In this document: positions 15,946 to 24,262 of the stretch, piece after piece
Position numbering within the stretch: position 1 is the stretch's first letter
How the letters are laid out: every line of letters starts with the position of its first letter
Source: an uncultured Pelagibacteraceae bacterium
GTDB taxonomy: Bacteria; Pseudomonadota; Alphaproteobacteria; Pelagibacterales; Pelagibacteraceae
Direction of reading: 5' to 3'
Length of the DNA: 64,000 bases
Assembly: GCA_902558435.1 (NCBI GenBank)
Contig: CACEDU010000003.1
Span: 62,001 to 126,000, forward strand
Notes under the pieces: generated by a model
Seen by the model: only the letters and a program-made list of their open reading frames with translations
The model's database searches: none
Told to the model about the DNA's origin: nothing
Made by a program: the position numbers and the translations under genes

Positions 15946-16730
15946 CTGCAAAATTAACTGATAAGCAAATTTTAGATTATAAAAAAGACGGCGTAATTTT
16001 AATCAAGAAAGTTTTTTTGCCTTGGATTGAAAAACTTAGTAAGGGATTTCAAAAAGTATTAAATAAACCAAGTTCACATGGAAGAGAAAATGTTTCAAAA
16101 CAACATGGAAGATTTTTTGAGGACTATTGTAATTGGCAAAGAATAGAAGAATTTAAAGATTTTATTTTTAATTCTCCAGCAGCAGAAATTGTCGCTCAAT
16201 CTACTCAATCTAAAAAAATTCAAGTGTTTCATGAACACATTTTCTTAAAGGAACCTGGAACAAAAAAGGAAACTCCATGGCATCAAGATCTTCCATATTA
16301 TTGTGTAGATGGAAATGATACAGGAAGTTTTTGGATACCATTAGATAATATATCAAAAGATAACTGCCTGAAAGTTTTGAAAGGATCCCATAAGTTACCA
16401 ATGCTAGTAAAGCCTACGAAATGGTCAAATGACACTTCTTGGTATAGAAATAACAAGAACTTTATGGACATGCCAAATATAGATAAAAATAATATTTTTA
16501 GTACAGAGATGAATATAGGAGATGCAATATTATTTAATTTTAAAGCTTTACATTCATCTTCAGGAAATAGTGACAAAAAAAGTCGTAAAGCTTTTTCTGC
16601 AAGATTTATTGGAGACGATGTAAGATACATTGATAGAAAAGGAGAAACCTCTCCACCTTTTGCTGGAATAGATTTAAAACCAGGAGATGAAATGAGAAAT
16701 GATTGGTTTCCTGTGGTTTGGAGTAATTAA
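15942..16730 (+). CDS. phytanoyl-CoA-dioxygenase-family Fe(II)/2-oxoglutarate oxygenase
   Basis: Cytoplasmic non-haem iron oxygenase of 262 residues. The metal triad is visible as H114-x-D116 in W-H-Q-D-L-P-Y and a distal H204 in A-L-H-S-S-S, with R221 a candidate for holding 2-oxoglutarate. It starts with GTG in a 4 bp overlap with mtnP, and its stop touches the mtnA start, so it is translationally embedded between two methylthioadenosine-recycling genes. PhyH enzymes hydroxylate diverse small molecules, and the substrate here is unknown. Position suggests a methylthio- or polyamine-related compound. No acireductone dioxygenase gene is nearby. Confidence 0.8.
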   Translation: MTAKLTDKQILDYKKDGVILIKKVFLPWIEKLSKGFQKVLNKPSSHGRENVSKQHGRFFEDYCNWQRIEEFKDFIFNSPAAEIVAQSTQSKKIQVFHEHIFLKEPGTKKETPWHQDLPYYCVDGNDTGSFWIPLDNISKDNCLKVLKGSHKLPMLVKPTKWSNDTSWYRNNKNFMDMPNIDKNNIFSTEMNIGDAILFNFKALHSSSGNSDKKSRKAFSARFIGDDVRYIDRKGETSPPFAGIDLKPGDEMRNDWFPVVWSN

Positions 16731-17807
16731 ATGAGAATAAATGGAAAAAAATATAGAACGATTTGGTATGAAGATGATGTAGTAAAAATAATTGATCAAA
16801 CCAAACTTCCACATCAGTTTATTATTAAAGATTTGAAGACAATAAAAGATGCAGTAAAAGCAATAAAAACTATGGAGGTAAGAGGAGCACCTCTTATTGG
16901 TGGAACTGCTGCCTACGGAATAGTATTGGCAATAAAAGAAAATAAAAATTTAGATTTCATTAAAAAAAGTTCAGAGGAATTAGTTAATTCAAGACCTACA
17001 GCTATAAACTTGCAATGGGCAGTTCATAGAATGAATAATAGATTATCATTTGTGAAGTCTGATGAGTTGTTGGATGTAGCATTAAAAGAAGCAAAATTAA
17101 TATGTGATGAGGATGTAAAATTTTGTGAGAACATAGGATTTAATGGACTAAAAATAATTGAAGAAATTTATAATAAAAATAATAAAACTGTTAACATCTT
17201 AACTCATTGTAACGCAGGGTGGTTAGCAACTATAGATTGGGGAACAGCAACCTCGCCAATATATCACGCACATAAAAAGGGCATTCCAATTCATGTTTGG
17301 GTTGATGAAACGAGACCAAGAAATCAAGGAGCAAACTTAACTTCATATGAGTTGAATGAAGAAAATATTCCAAATACTATAATTGCAGATAATACTGGTG
17401 GAATATTAATGCAACGAGGGGAGGTTGATATGTGTATTGTTGGAACAGATAGAACTTTATCAACCGGAGACGTTTGTAATAAAATTGGTACTTATCTTAA
17501 GGCTTTAGCTGCTTTTGACAATAATATACCTTTTTATGTAGCATTACCTAGTTCTACAATCGATTGGGACATTAAAGATTATAAAAAAATACCAATTGAG
17601 GAGAGAGATTCTATGGAACTATCGCACATTGAAGGAATAGATGAGCAAAATAACATTAAGAGAGTTTTAATTTATCCTAAAAAAAGTAAATCAATCAATT
17701 TGGCTTTCGATATAACTCCCGCAAAATATGTGACTGGTTTAATAACAGAAAAAGGTATATGCAAAGCATCTATAAATGGTTTAAAACAAATGTTCAGTAA
17801 ATTATGA
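16731..17807 (+). CDS. mtnA: 5-methylthioribose-1-phosphate isomerase
   Basis: Member of the eIF2B-like isomerase family that converts methylthioribose-1-phosphate to methylthioribulose-1-phosphate. The 358 residues include R-G-A-P-L-I-G-G-T-A-A-Y-G (51-63), the catalytic C160 in T-H-C-N-A-G, V-D-E-T-R-P-R-N-Q-G, and D240 in G-T-D-R-T, matching the family Cys/Asp pair. Two blocks are unusual: I-D-W-G-T-A-T-S and A-D-N-T-G-G-I-L-M differ from the common forms I recall, so it may be a divergent subgroup. Function is supported by mtnP upstream and an aldolase downstream. Confidence 0.85.
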   Translation: MRINGKKYRTIWYEDDVVKIIDQTKLPHQFIIKDLKTIKDAVKAIKTMEVRGAPLIGGTAAYGIVLAIKENKNLDFIKKSSEELVNSRPTAINLQWAVHRMNNRLSFVKSDELLDVALKEAKLICDEDVKFCENIGFNGLKIIEEIYNKNNKTVNILTHCNAGWLATIDWGTATSPIYHAHKKGIPIHVWVDETRPRNQGANLTSYELNEENIPNTIIADNTGGILMQRGEVDMCIVGTDRTLSTGDVCNKIGTYLKALAAFDNNIPFYVALPSSTIDWDIKDYKKIPIEERDSMELSHIEGIDEQNNIKRVLIYPKKSKSINLAFDITPAKYVTGLITEKGICKASINGLKQMFSKL

Positions 17808-18145
17808 ATCCTCTTATTCTATCTTTAGTATGCTTAGTTACAGTAGGAATTACAGCAAATTTAATTAAATTAATAAAGAAGAGTAAAATTTTGCTTCAAT
17901 TATCAATATTACCTTGTGTTTATTTAGTTATTTATGGATGCTATTTAATATTTGGACCAATTGATTTGTACAAGGATGGAACAGAAAATTTTTTTAATCA
18001 GAACCCAAATAAAGAACTGCCAATTGTTTTTGTATTACTTAAGTTTTATCAATATATTTTGGTCTTAGTTGGTATTGTGTTTGGTTATTTGTATTTTTAT
18101 TATTTAAGTCAAATTAATAAAAATAAAAATAATCTGGATACATAA
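17804..18145 (+). CDS. small membrane protein, unknown
   Basis: A 113-residue protein with three hydrophobic segments (about 4-20, 28-50 and 80-105) and no recognised motif. ATGA overlap with the mtnA stop and 1 bp to the aldolase start show it is co-translated with the methylthioadenosine genes. Role unknown. Confidence 0.55.
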   Translation: MNPLILSLVCLVTVGITANLIKLIKKSKILLQLSILPCVYLVIYGCYLIFGPIDLYKDGTENFFNQNPNKELPIVFVLLKFYQYILVLVGIVFGYLYFYYLSQINKNKNNLDT

Positions 18146-18146
18146 A

Positions 18147-18776
18147 ATGTTAACTCAAAAAAAAGAGGTTATTAAATTTGCTAAACTGTTAAACCACAGA
18201 AAATTATCAGCTCTAAGATCTGGTAATATATCATTAAGACATAAAAATGGATTTTTAATAACTCCTTCTGGAAAAAAATATTCGTCATTAAAAGTAAAAG
18301 ATATTGTTTTTGTAAATCTTAAAGGTGAGTTTAATAAAAAACAGAAACCTTCCTCTGAATGGAGATTTCATCAAGATATTTATATTTCAAAGACAAAAGC
18401 GAAAGCAATAGTTCATTCTCATTCTACTAATGCAACAGCTCTATCAACACATAATAAAAAAATACCTTCATTTCATTACATGGTAGCATTAGCAGGTGGA
18501 TCAGATATTAAATGTGCAAAATATGCAACTTATGGAACAAGAGAATTATCAAAAAATATTCTTAAAGCTTTAAAAAATAGATTTGCATGTTTAATTGCAA
18601 ATCATGGACAGATTGCGTTTGGATCTAGTCTCTCAGAAGCATTTGAATTAGCAGAGGAAGTCGATAATCTTGCTAAACAATATATCAAAGCTCTCTTATT
18701 GGGACGACCTAAACTTTTAAGTTTAAATGAAATGAAAAAAGTTTTAAATAAGAGCAAAACATACAAAAAAAATTAA
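18147..18776 (+). CDS. class II aldolase, probable methylthioribulose-1-phosphate aldolase
   Basis: Zinc aldolase/epimerase family (FucA/AraD fold), 209 residues. Metal ligands are visible at H90-x-H92 (V-H-S-H-S-T-N-A) and H153 (A-N-H-G), with E71 as the likely catalytic acid. In the DHAP shunt known from Rhodospirillum, a class II aldolase (Ald2) follows MtnP and MtnA and splits methylthioribulose-1-phosphate into dihydroxyacetone phosphate and methylthioacetaldehyde. The mtnP-mtnA-aldolase order supports this assignment. The alternative is MtnB, the dehydratase of the aerobic methionine salvage pathway, but no mtnC or mtnD is nearby. Confidence 0.72.
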   Translation: MLTQKKEVIKFAKLLNHRKLSALRSGNISLRHKNGFLITPSGKKYSSLKVKDIVFVNLKGEFNKKQKPSSEWRFHQDIYISKTKAKAIVHSHSTNATALSTHNKKIPSFHYMVALAGGSDIKCAKYATYGTRELSKNILKALKNRFACLIANHGQIAFGSSLSEAFELAEEVDNLAKQYIKALLLGRPKLLSLNEMKKVLNKSKTYKKN

Positions 18777-18777
18777 A

Positions 18778-19821
18778 ATGATAACAAAAGTTGGAGAACA
18801 TATTACACTTGATATCTTAGGAACAAAAAAAGAATACGATCCAGCTTTTTATGAAAAATTAGTTTATAAAATTGCTAAAATAGCAAAAGTTACTGTTCTT
18901 CAAATATCTAAGTATAAGTTTGAGCCTCAAGGATTTACTTTAGTTGCATTATTGGCAGAAAGTCACATTAGTTTTCATACATTTCCTGAAAAAGGAATTA
19001 TTAGTTTCGATTTTTTTACATGTGCAAAAATTTCTCCCTCTGTTGCTTTAGATGTTATTAAAGATGAAATTGAACATACTCATATAATTAAAAAACAGTT
19101 TAATCGAGATACCGTAGACCTCTATCATGACAATTATAGCTCACCAGGTTTAAAAAAATCATATGTTGTAAATAAAGTGTTCGAAAATTTTAAGTCAAAA
19201 GTTGGCCAACATATTGAGATATTAGAATTAGAACAATTTGGAAAAGCATTATTTATAGATAATGAAATTCAAGTAGCAGAAAAAGATGAGCATCTTTATA
19301 GTTCTACATTTGTAAACTCTGGACTAAGTTTAAACTCTAATAAAGAAAAAGCTGCTATTATCGGTGGAGGAGATGGAGGAGTTGCTAGAGAATGTATATC
19401 AAAAAATTTTGGATTTATAGATTGGTACGAATTAGATCCCGAAGTAGTAGAGGTATGTGATAAACATATTGGAAAAATTGGAGATAAGGCTACTGAAAAA
19501 AATTCAGTTAAGTGTGTATGGGGTGATGCTTTTGAAAGTATAAAAGCTGTTAAAGATGATACATATGATCAAATATATGTTGATCTAAACGACGATCAAT
19601 ATTGTATTGATTTAGCTGCTAAAAATATGAACTCTCTTGTAAGAATATTAAAACCTAAAGGTGTAATTACTGCTCAAGTTGGAAGCCAAGATAAAAAGCC
19701 TAAGCAAGTAGAATATTGGTTAAATATATTTAACCAAAATTTCGGTAATACCAAATTATCTAGAGTTTACATACCTAGTTTTGACTGCTCTTGGAATTTT
19801 TCTTCATCAATAAATCATTAA
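18778..19821 (+). CDS. fused S-adenosylmethionine decarboxylase-spermidine synthase
   Basis: Two-domain polyamine enzyme of 347 residues. Residues 1 to about 120 are a SpeD-type AdoMet decarboxylase. It has E61-S62-H-I-S-F-H67-T-F-P-E, where S62 should become the pyruvoyl group on self-cleavage, and C82 in F-F-T-C-A. Residues from about 130 are a SpeE-type aminopropyltransferase with G-K-A-L-F-I-D-N-E-I-Q, D-E-H-L-Y and the SAM-binding I-G-G-G-D-G-G-V-A-R-E. Together they make spermidine or a similar triamine from a diamine and release methylthioadenosine, the substrate of mtnP upstream. Self-cleavage would separate the N-terminal beta-chain from the fused remainder. Confidence 0.87.
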   Translation: MITKVGEHITLDILGTKKEYDPAFYEKLVYKIAKIAKVTVLQISKYKFEPQGFTLVALLAESHISFHTFPEKGIISFDFFTCAKISPSVALDVIKDEIEHTHIIKKQFNRDTVDLYHDNYSSPGLKKSYVVNKVFENFKSKVGQHIEILELEQFGKALFIDNEIQVAEKDEHLYSSTFVNSGLSLNSNKEKAAIIGGGDGGVARECISKNFGFIDWYELDPEVVEVCDKHIGKIGDKATEKNSVKCVWGDAFESIKAVKDDTYDQIYVDLNDDQYCIDLAAKNMNSLVRILKPKGVITAQVGSQDKKPKQVEYWLNIFNQNFGNTKLSRVYIPSFDCSWNFSSSINH

Positions 19822-19843
19822 AATTTTCTTTTTTAATCTCAAA

Positions 19844-19867
19844 AATTATGAAATAATTATTTTTTTA
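19844..19867 (+). terminator. weak stem-loop with T-run after the speD-speE gene
   Basis: AATTAT/ATAATT with a GAA loop, followed by an eight-T run reaching the next gene's leader. The stem is short and all A/T, so termination is doubtful. It separates the polyamine string from the ABC transporter genes. Confidence 0.3.
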
Positions 19868-19878
19868 TGGAGGAAATA

Positions 19879-20706
19879 ATGAATGTAATTAAAAATATAT
19901 TTTTAACTGTTCTTCTATCTTTATTTTTAATTAGTGCTTCAAGTGCTGATAAAATTAGGATTGGAACTGAAGGTGCTTATCCTCCCTGGAATTCAAAAGA
20001 TGCTTCAGGGAAATTAATCGGTTTTGAGGTAGAATTAGCTTGGCAATTATGTAGATATATTGGTCAACAATGTGAAATAGTTGAACAAGACTGGGATGGT
20101 ATGATACCAGCTTTAACTTCAAAAAAATTTGATGCAATTATGGCTGGAATGTCAATTACTGAGGAAAGAATGAAAACAATAAATTTTTCTCAAGGATACG
20201 CTGATGAAGTTGCATCTTTAGCAGTTATGAAGGGTTCAGATCTAGAGGGAATAGATACTCCTGATGCTGTAAACTTAAACCTTGGCGGATCAGCTGTAAA
20301 TAAAGCAATGAAAACATTAACATCTGCTTTATCGGGAAAAACAGTTTGTACTCAAATTGGTACAATCCACCAAAATTTTCTTGAGTCTGGAGATGTAGGA
20401 AAAATAAACTTAAAAACTTACAAGACACAGGATGAAGTTAATCTTGATTTATCTAATGGCAGATGTGATGTAGCATTAGCTGCTGCGGTAGCATTTACTG
20501 ACTACGCTGAAAAATCTGGAGAAGCTGTTGTACTTGTGGGACCAACTTTTTCAGGTGGTGCATTTGGTAATGGTGTAGGGGTAGGTATTAGAAAAGATGA
20601 TACCAAACTTTTAAAAGCTTTTAACAAAGCCATTGATAAAGCAAGAAAAGATGGTCATATCAGCAGAATAGCCATTAAATGGTTCGGTTTTGACGCTTCT
20701 ATGTAA
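19879..20706 (+). CDS. amino-acid ABC transporter periplasmic binding protein (arginine/ornithine/octopine type)
   Basis: Periplasmic receptor of family 3, 275 residues, with a signal peptide (L-T-V-L-L-S-L-F-L-I-S-A-S-S-A-D). I start at the ATG at 19879 because GGAGGAAATA sits directly before it; the in-frame ATG at 19867 would contain that Shine-Dalgarno sequence. The body has T-E-G-A-Y-P-P-W-N, G-F-E-V-E-L-A and the W-D-G-M-I-P-A-L-x-x-K-K-F-D-A-I-M-A-G-M-S-I-T block typical of basic-amino-acid and opine receptors. The polyamine genes next door would fit ornithine or arginine uptake, but ligand identity is inference. Confidence 0.88.
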   Translation: MNVIKNIFLTVLLSLFLISASSADKIRIGTEGAYPPWNSKDASGKLIGFEVELAWQLCRYIGQQCEIVEQDWDGMIPALTSKKFDAIMAGMSITEERMKTINFSQGYADEVASLAVMKGSDLEGIDTPDAVNLNLGGSAVNKAMKTLTSALSGKTVCTQIGTIHQNFLESGDVGKINLKTYKTQDEVNLDLSNGRCDVALAAAVAFTDYAEKSGEAVVLVGPTFSGGAFGNGVGVGIRKDDTKLLKAFNKAIDKARKDGHISRIAIKWFGFDASM

Positions 20707-20720
20707 TTAATTTTAGATAT

Positions 20721-20743
20721 GGCGACTATATTATATAGTCGCC
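20721..20743 (+). promoter_or_regulatory. stem-loop between binding-protein and permease genes
   Basis: Perfect 10-bp stem GGCGACTATA/TATAGTCGCC with a 3-nt loop, ending 7 nt before the permease ATG. It is one of the most GC-rich short elements in this region and has no T-run. It is best read as an mRNA processing or stability element, or partial attenuator, that raises binding-protein yield over permease. Confidence 0.6.
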
Positions 20744-20750
20744 AATCTAT

Positions 20751-21443
20751 ATGGAACTTCTTTCATTTGGAGATACTGGTTGGGGAGACGAACTTTTTTT
20801 TGCAACCTTAATGACTATTGCTGTATCTATCGCTGCAATGGTAATAGGATTTGTATTTGCTTTAATATTTACTCCTTTAAAATTATCTAAAAACAAAACA
20901 TTAAATATTATTGGAAATTGTTACACTACGATTATTAGAGGTGTTCCAGAACTATTAGTAATATATTTATTATTTTTTGGTGGTACGGGAGCTGCAATGT
21001 ATGTTGCCTCAATTTTTGGATATGATGGATATATTGAGATAAACGCTTTTATAACTGGTGCTCTTGCCATAGGCATTATATCTGGAGCATACTCTACGGA
21101 GGTTTTTAGAGGAGCAATTTTATCAATTGATAAAGGCCAATTCGAAGCATCTAAAGTTTTGGGATTAAAGAAAAATATTCAATTTTATAAAGTTATTTTA
21201 CCCCAAATGTTGAGATTATCTATTCCGAATCTAAGTAACGTATGGCAAATAACACTCAAAGATACATCATTAATATCTGTAACTGGATTAGTAGAAATAA
21301 TGAGACAGTCTTACATTGCTGCAGGCTCAACAAGAGACCCATTATTTTTTTATTCTGTAGCAGCAGTTCTGTATTTAATTCTTACATTCTTAAGTATGAA
21401 AATAATTAACAAATTAGAAGTTAGATACAACAAAGGTTTTTAA
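20751..21443 (+). CDS. amino-acid ABC transporter permease (HisQ/OccQ type)
   Basis: Inner-membrane permease of 230 residues with about five membrane segments. It carries the EAA loop contacting the ATPase, here G-Q-F-E-A-S-K-V-L-G-L-K-K near 134-146, and R-G-V-P-E-L-L-V-I-Y-L near 63-73. It overlaps the second permease by 1 bp. No clear Shine-Dalgarno is visible; the intergenic hairpin lies just upstream. Confidence 0.88.
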   Translation: MELLSFGDTGWGDELFFATLMTIAVSIAAMVIGFVFALIFTPLKLSKNKTLNIIGNCYTTIIRGVPELLVIYLLFFGGTGAAMYVASIFGYDGYIEINAFITGALAIGIISGAYSTEVFRGAILSIDKGQFEASKVLGLKKNIQFYKVILPQMLRLSIPNLSNVWQITLKDTSLISVTGLVEIMRQSYIAAGSTRDPLFFYSVAAVLYLILTFLSMKIINKLEVRYNKGF

Positions 21444-22120
21444 TGGATATAAATTTAATGATCAGTATTTTTCCTAGCCTGTTAAATGGGGCAGTCATAA
21501 CTTTAAAACTTCTTGCATCTTCAATGTTTTTTGGATTGTTAATAGGTTTGCTTTTTGCAATTTTAAGGATAAATAAAAATCCAATAATAAATAAATTTGC
21601 TTATGGATACTCTTACTTCTTTAGAGGGACACCATTATTAGTTCAGTTATATTTAATATATTATGGGTTAGCAAACATTGAGTTTCTAAGGAATTCATTC
21701 TTGTGGGTAATTATCAGAGAGCCTTATTGGTGTGCAATTATTGCATTTTCATTAAATACTGGAGCATACACATCTGAAATTTTAAGATCAGCGTTCCAAA
21801 CAATAAAAGAAGGCTACATAGAAGCTGCACAAAGTCTTGGTGTTACAAAAAAAATTACCTTTTTTAAAATACAAATTCCAATTGCAATAAAACAGTCATT
21901 GCCAGCTTATGGAAATGAAATAATTTTAATGCTTAAGGGGACATCACTCGCTAGCGTTATTACAATTATGGATTTAATGGGTGAGGCAAGGAAAGTAAAT
22001 GTTTTAACTTTTAAACCATTTGAAGCTTTCATTACTGCAGGAATAATATATTTATTTTTAACCTTTATTATACATAATATTGTAAAGTACTTAGAAAAAA
22101 AATATGGATTTCAAACATGA
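21443..22120 (+). CDS. amino-acid ABC transporter permease (HisM/OccM type)
   Basis: Second permease subunit, 225 residues, about five membrane segments. It has F-F-R-G-T-P-L-L-V-Q-L-Y-L near 59-71 and the EAA loop E-A-A-Q-S-L-G-V-T-K-K. It forms the heterodimeric channel with the preceding permease. A 4 bp overlap couples it to the amidase gene; no ATP-binding subunit gene follows or precedes in the window. Confidence 0.88.
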   Translation: MDINLMISIFPSLLNGAVITLKLLASSMFFGLLIGLLFAILRINKNPIINKFAYGYSYFFRGTPLLVQLYLIYYGLANIEFLRNSFLWVIIREPYWCAIIAFSLNTGAYTSEILRSAFQTIKEGYIEAAQSLGVTKKITFFKIQIPIAIKQSLPAYGNEIILMLKGTSLASVITIMDLMGEARKVNVLTFKPFEAFITAGIIYLFLTFIIHNIVKYLEKKYGFQT

Positions 22121-22902
22121 AAGTAGCTTGTATTCAGTTATCTAGCGGTGAAAATTATAATAAAAATTTTAAGAATATTATAAAATATATAAATCAAGCA
22201 ATAAAGAATAAAGCAGACCTAATAATTACACCAGAAACCTCTTCATTAATGTCAGCTGATAAAAATAATTTATTTAAATATTCATATGAAATGAAAAATG
22301 ATCCAATAATAAAGAAAGTAAAACTTATAGCTAAATCAAAGAAGAAGTGGATACTTCTTGGCTCAATGTGTATTAAAGAAAAAAGCAAATTAAGAAATAG
22401 ATCTATTCTTATTGGACCAAATGGTAAAATAAATACCTATTACGATAAAATAAATATGTTTGATGTTAAAGTTTCAAAAAAAGAACAACACAAAGAAAGT
22501 AAAGTATTTAAGGCAGGTAAAAAATTAGTATCAGCTACATTGCCATGGGGGAAAATAGGCCTTTCAATTTGTTATGATTTAAGATTTCCTGAACTTTACA
22601 GAAACTTATCAAAAAGAAATTTAAGTTTTATAACGGTTCCGTCGGCATTTACCAAAACAACAGGTCAAAGACATTGGTTAGCTTTGTTAAAAGCAAGAGC
22701 TATTGAAAACTTTTGTTATATTTTCGCTCCTAATCAAACTGGAAAAAATACGATTAAAAGAGAAACTTTTGGACACACGGTCATCATCTCACCCGATGGT
22801 AAAATAATGGCTCTCAAGAAAATTGGAAAAGGAATTATATATTCAAATATAAAACCTGAAATAGCTATGGATTTAAGAAAAGTAATTCCTAGTATGCTTT
22901 AA
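22117..22902 (+). CDS. carbon-nitrogen hydrolase (nitrilase superfamily, Nit/deaminated-glutathione-amidase-like)
   Basis: Cytoplasmic amidase of 261 residues with the full catalytic triad E40 (T-P-E-T), K111 (Y-D-K-I-N-M-F-D) and C152 (I-C-Y-D-L-R-F-P-E-L-Y). The C-Y-D-L-R-F-P-E-L-Y-R and Y-D-K-x-x-x-F-D forms are characteristic of the Nit branch, which hydrolyses deaminated glutathione and other omega-amides. It starts inside the upstream permease stop. Translation with an amino-acid permease leaves open a catabolic omega-amidase or amide-hydrolysing role on the imported compound. Confidence 0.82.
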   Translation: MKVACIQLSSGENYNKNFKNIIKYINQAIKNKADLIITPETSSLMSADKNNLFKYSYEMKNDPIIKKVKLIAKSKKKWILLGSMCIKEKSKLRNRSILIGPNGKINTYYDKINMFDVKVSKKEQHKESKVFKAGKKLVSATLPWGKIGLSICYDLRFPELYRNLSKRNLSFITVPSAFTKTTGQRHWLALLKARAIENFCYIFAPNQTGKNTIKRETFGHTVIISPDGKIMALKKIGKGIIYSNIKPEIAMDLRKVIPSML

Positions 22903-23288
22903 TAACTTGTGTATTGCTTAATTTCTTTTATTTTTGAACCAGTTTGATTGTTTATCGCTAATTTTATTTTTGCTCTATCATCATTTAGAAAATGAACATC
23001 TCTAGATAATTTTATAAAATTTTCACCAAAATCATTATTTTTTTCACACATTCTTTTATTATCTTCTATATCCCAAAGTTTTGTATTAATCGCCTTTAAT
23101 TCTTCATAAAGTTTTTTTAATGAGTCACTTAAAGTTATGTTTTCATCCAATTGTTTTTTAAGTATCAAATATTCATCATTAATAAATTTTAATTTATCAG
23201 TGTCTTTAATTTTCTCTTTTTTGATTTCTAAAATTGAAATTTTATCTAGAAGTTCACCAACGGATACCTCAATTAAAATTTTATTCAT
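22899..23288 (-). CDS. DUF6165-like coiled-coil protein
   Basis: A 129-residue cytoplasmic protein, almost entirely charged helix with heptad-like spacing, beginning I-L-I-E-V-S-V-G-E-L-L-D-K-I-S-I-L-E-I-K. That opening is what I recall from the DUF6165 family, often found near lipopolysaccharide glycosyltransferases. It reads divergently from a GT9 glycosyltransferase gene with 32 bp between starts, and its stop overlaps the amidase stop by 4 bp. Biochemical role unknown. Confidence 0.6.
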   Translation of the reverse strand: MNKILIEVSVGELLDKISILEIKKEKIKDTDKLKFINDEYLILKKQLDENITLSDSLKKLYEELKAINTKLWDIEDNKRMCEKNNDFGENFIKLSRDVHFLNDDRAKIKLAINNQTGSKIKEIKQYTSY

Positions 23289-23320
23289 AAATAAAGATAG
23301 TGTGTTAAGTTGTTTAAAAT

Positions 23321-24262
23321 ATGTCTAATATTCTTATAATTAAACATGGTTCTTTAGGTGATATAGCCCAGGCAAGTGGTGCAATTCAAGATATTTCTGA
23401 TTTTCATAAAGATGAAAAAATTTATTTATTAACATCCAAGCCTTATATTGATCTTTTTAAGCAAAACCCCCATCTAACAGGAACAATTTTAGATAAGAGG
23501 TTATCAAGATTTAATTTGATTTATTTATTTAATCTTATGCGTAAATTAAAAAAATATAAATTTATAAAAGTTTTTGATTTACAAAATTCCTCTCGTTCAA
23601 GTTTCTACAAAAAAATATTATTTCCTAATGCTGGTAATCTAATTTGGTCATCCTCTGAAACAACATTACCGAATGATAAATCTAAAGATGAATTTGATAA
23701 AAACCCTGTTCTAGATAGATTTAAACATCAATTAAAAACATCTGGTGTCAAAATTCAACATACTATGTATCCTGATTTTAAATGGGCTTGCTCTAATATA
23801 GAAAAAATTAAAAAAAAATTTGATTTAAATAAATACATAGTTTTATTTCCTTTCTGTTCACCACATTTGACAATTAAAAAATGGCCTTATTACAATGAAC
23901 TCATAGATTTAATAAAAAAAAAATTTGATGATGATTATAAAATTGTAGTTGCTCCAGGTCCCAAAGAGATTGATATGACAAAAGAGTTAAATGCAATTTC
24001 AATTTTAAACGAAAATAAATCATTAAATATACAGGAACTGTCATCTTTAATAAAAGACAGTACTTTTGTAATATCAAATGATACAGGACCAGCTCACATG
24101 GCTTCACATCTTGGTGTTAAAGGAGTGGCATTATTCGGATCACATACGACAGCACACAAAGTAAGCATAGAAAGAGAAAATTTTAAAGCAATCCAAGTAA
24201 CAGATCTTAATAAACTTTCTCCAGAAAAAGTTTTTGAATATTTTTTACAATCTTTAAATTAA
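23321..24262 (+). CDS. family 9 glycosyltransferase (lipopolysaccharide heptosyltransferase-like)
   Basis: A 313-residue GT-B enzyme with the GT9 N-terminal I-I-K-H-G-S-L-G-D-I near 5-14 and the C-terminal nucleotide-sugar motif I-S-N-D-T-G-P-A-H-M-A-S-H-L-G, followed by A-L-F-G-S-H-T. Family members (WaaC, WaaF, WaaQ) transfer heptose to the lipopolysaccharide core on the cytoplasmic face. Exact acceptor unknown. Its stop overlaps the TauE-family start by 1 bp. Confidence 0.85.
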   Translation: MSNILIIKHGSLGDIAQASGAIQDISDFHKDEKIYLLTSKPYIDLFKQNPHLTGTILDKRLSRFNLIYLFNLMRKLKKYKFIKVFDLQNSSRSSFYKKILFPNAGNLIWSSSETTLPNDKSKDEFDKNPVLDRFKHQLKTSGVKIQHTMYPDFKWACSNIEKIKKKFDLNKYIVLFPFCSPHLTIKKWPYYNELIDLIKKKFDDDYKIVVAPGPKEIDMTKELNAISILNENKSLNIQELSSLIKDSTFVISNDTGPAHMASHLGVKGVALFGSHTTAHKVSIERENFKAIQVTDLNKLSPEKVFEYFLQSLN

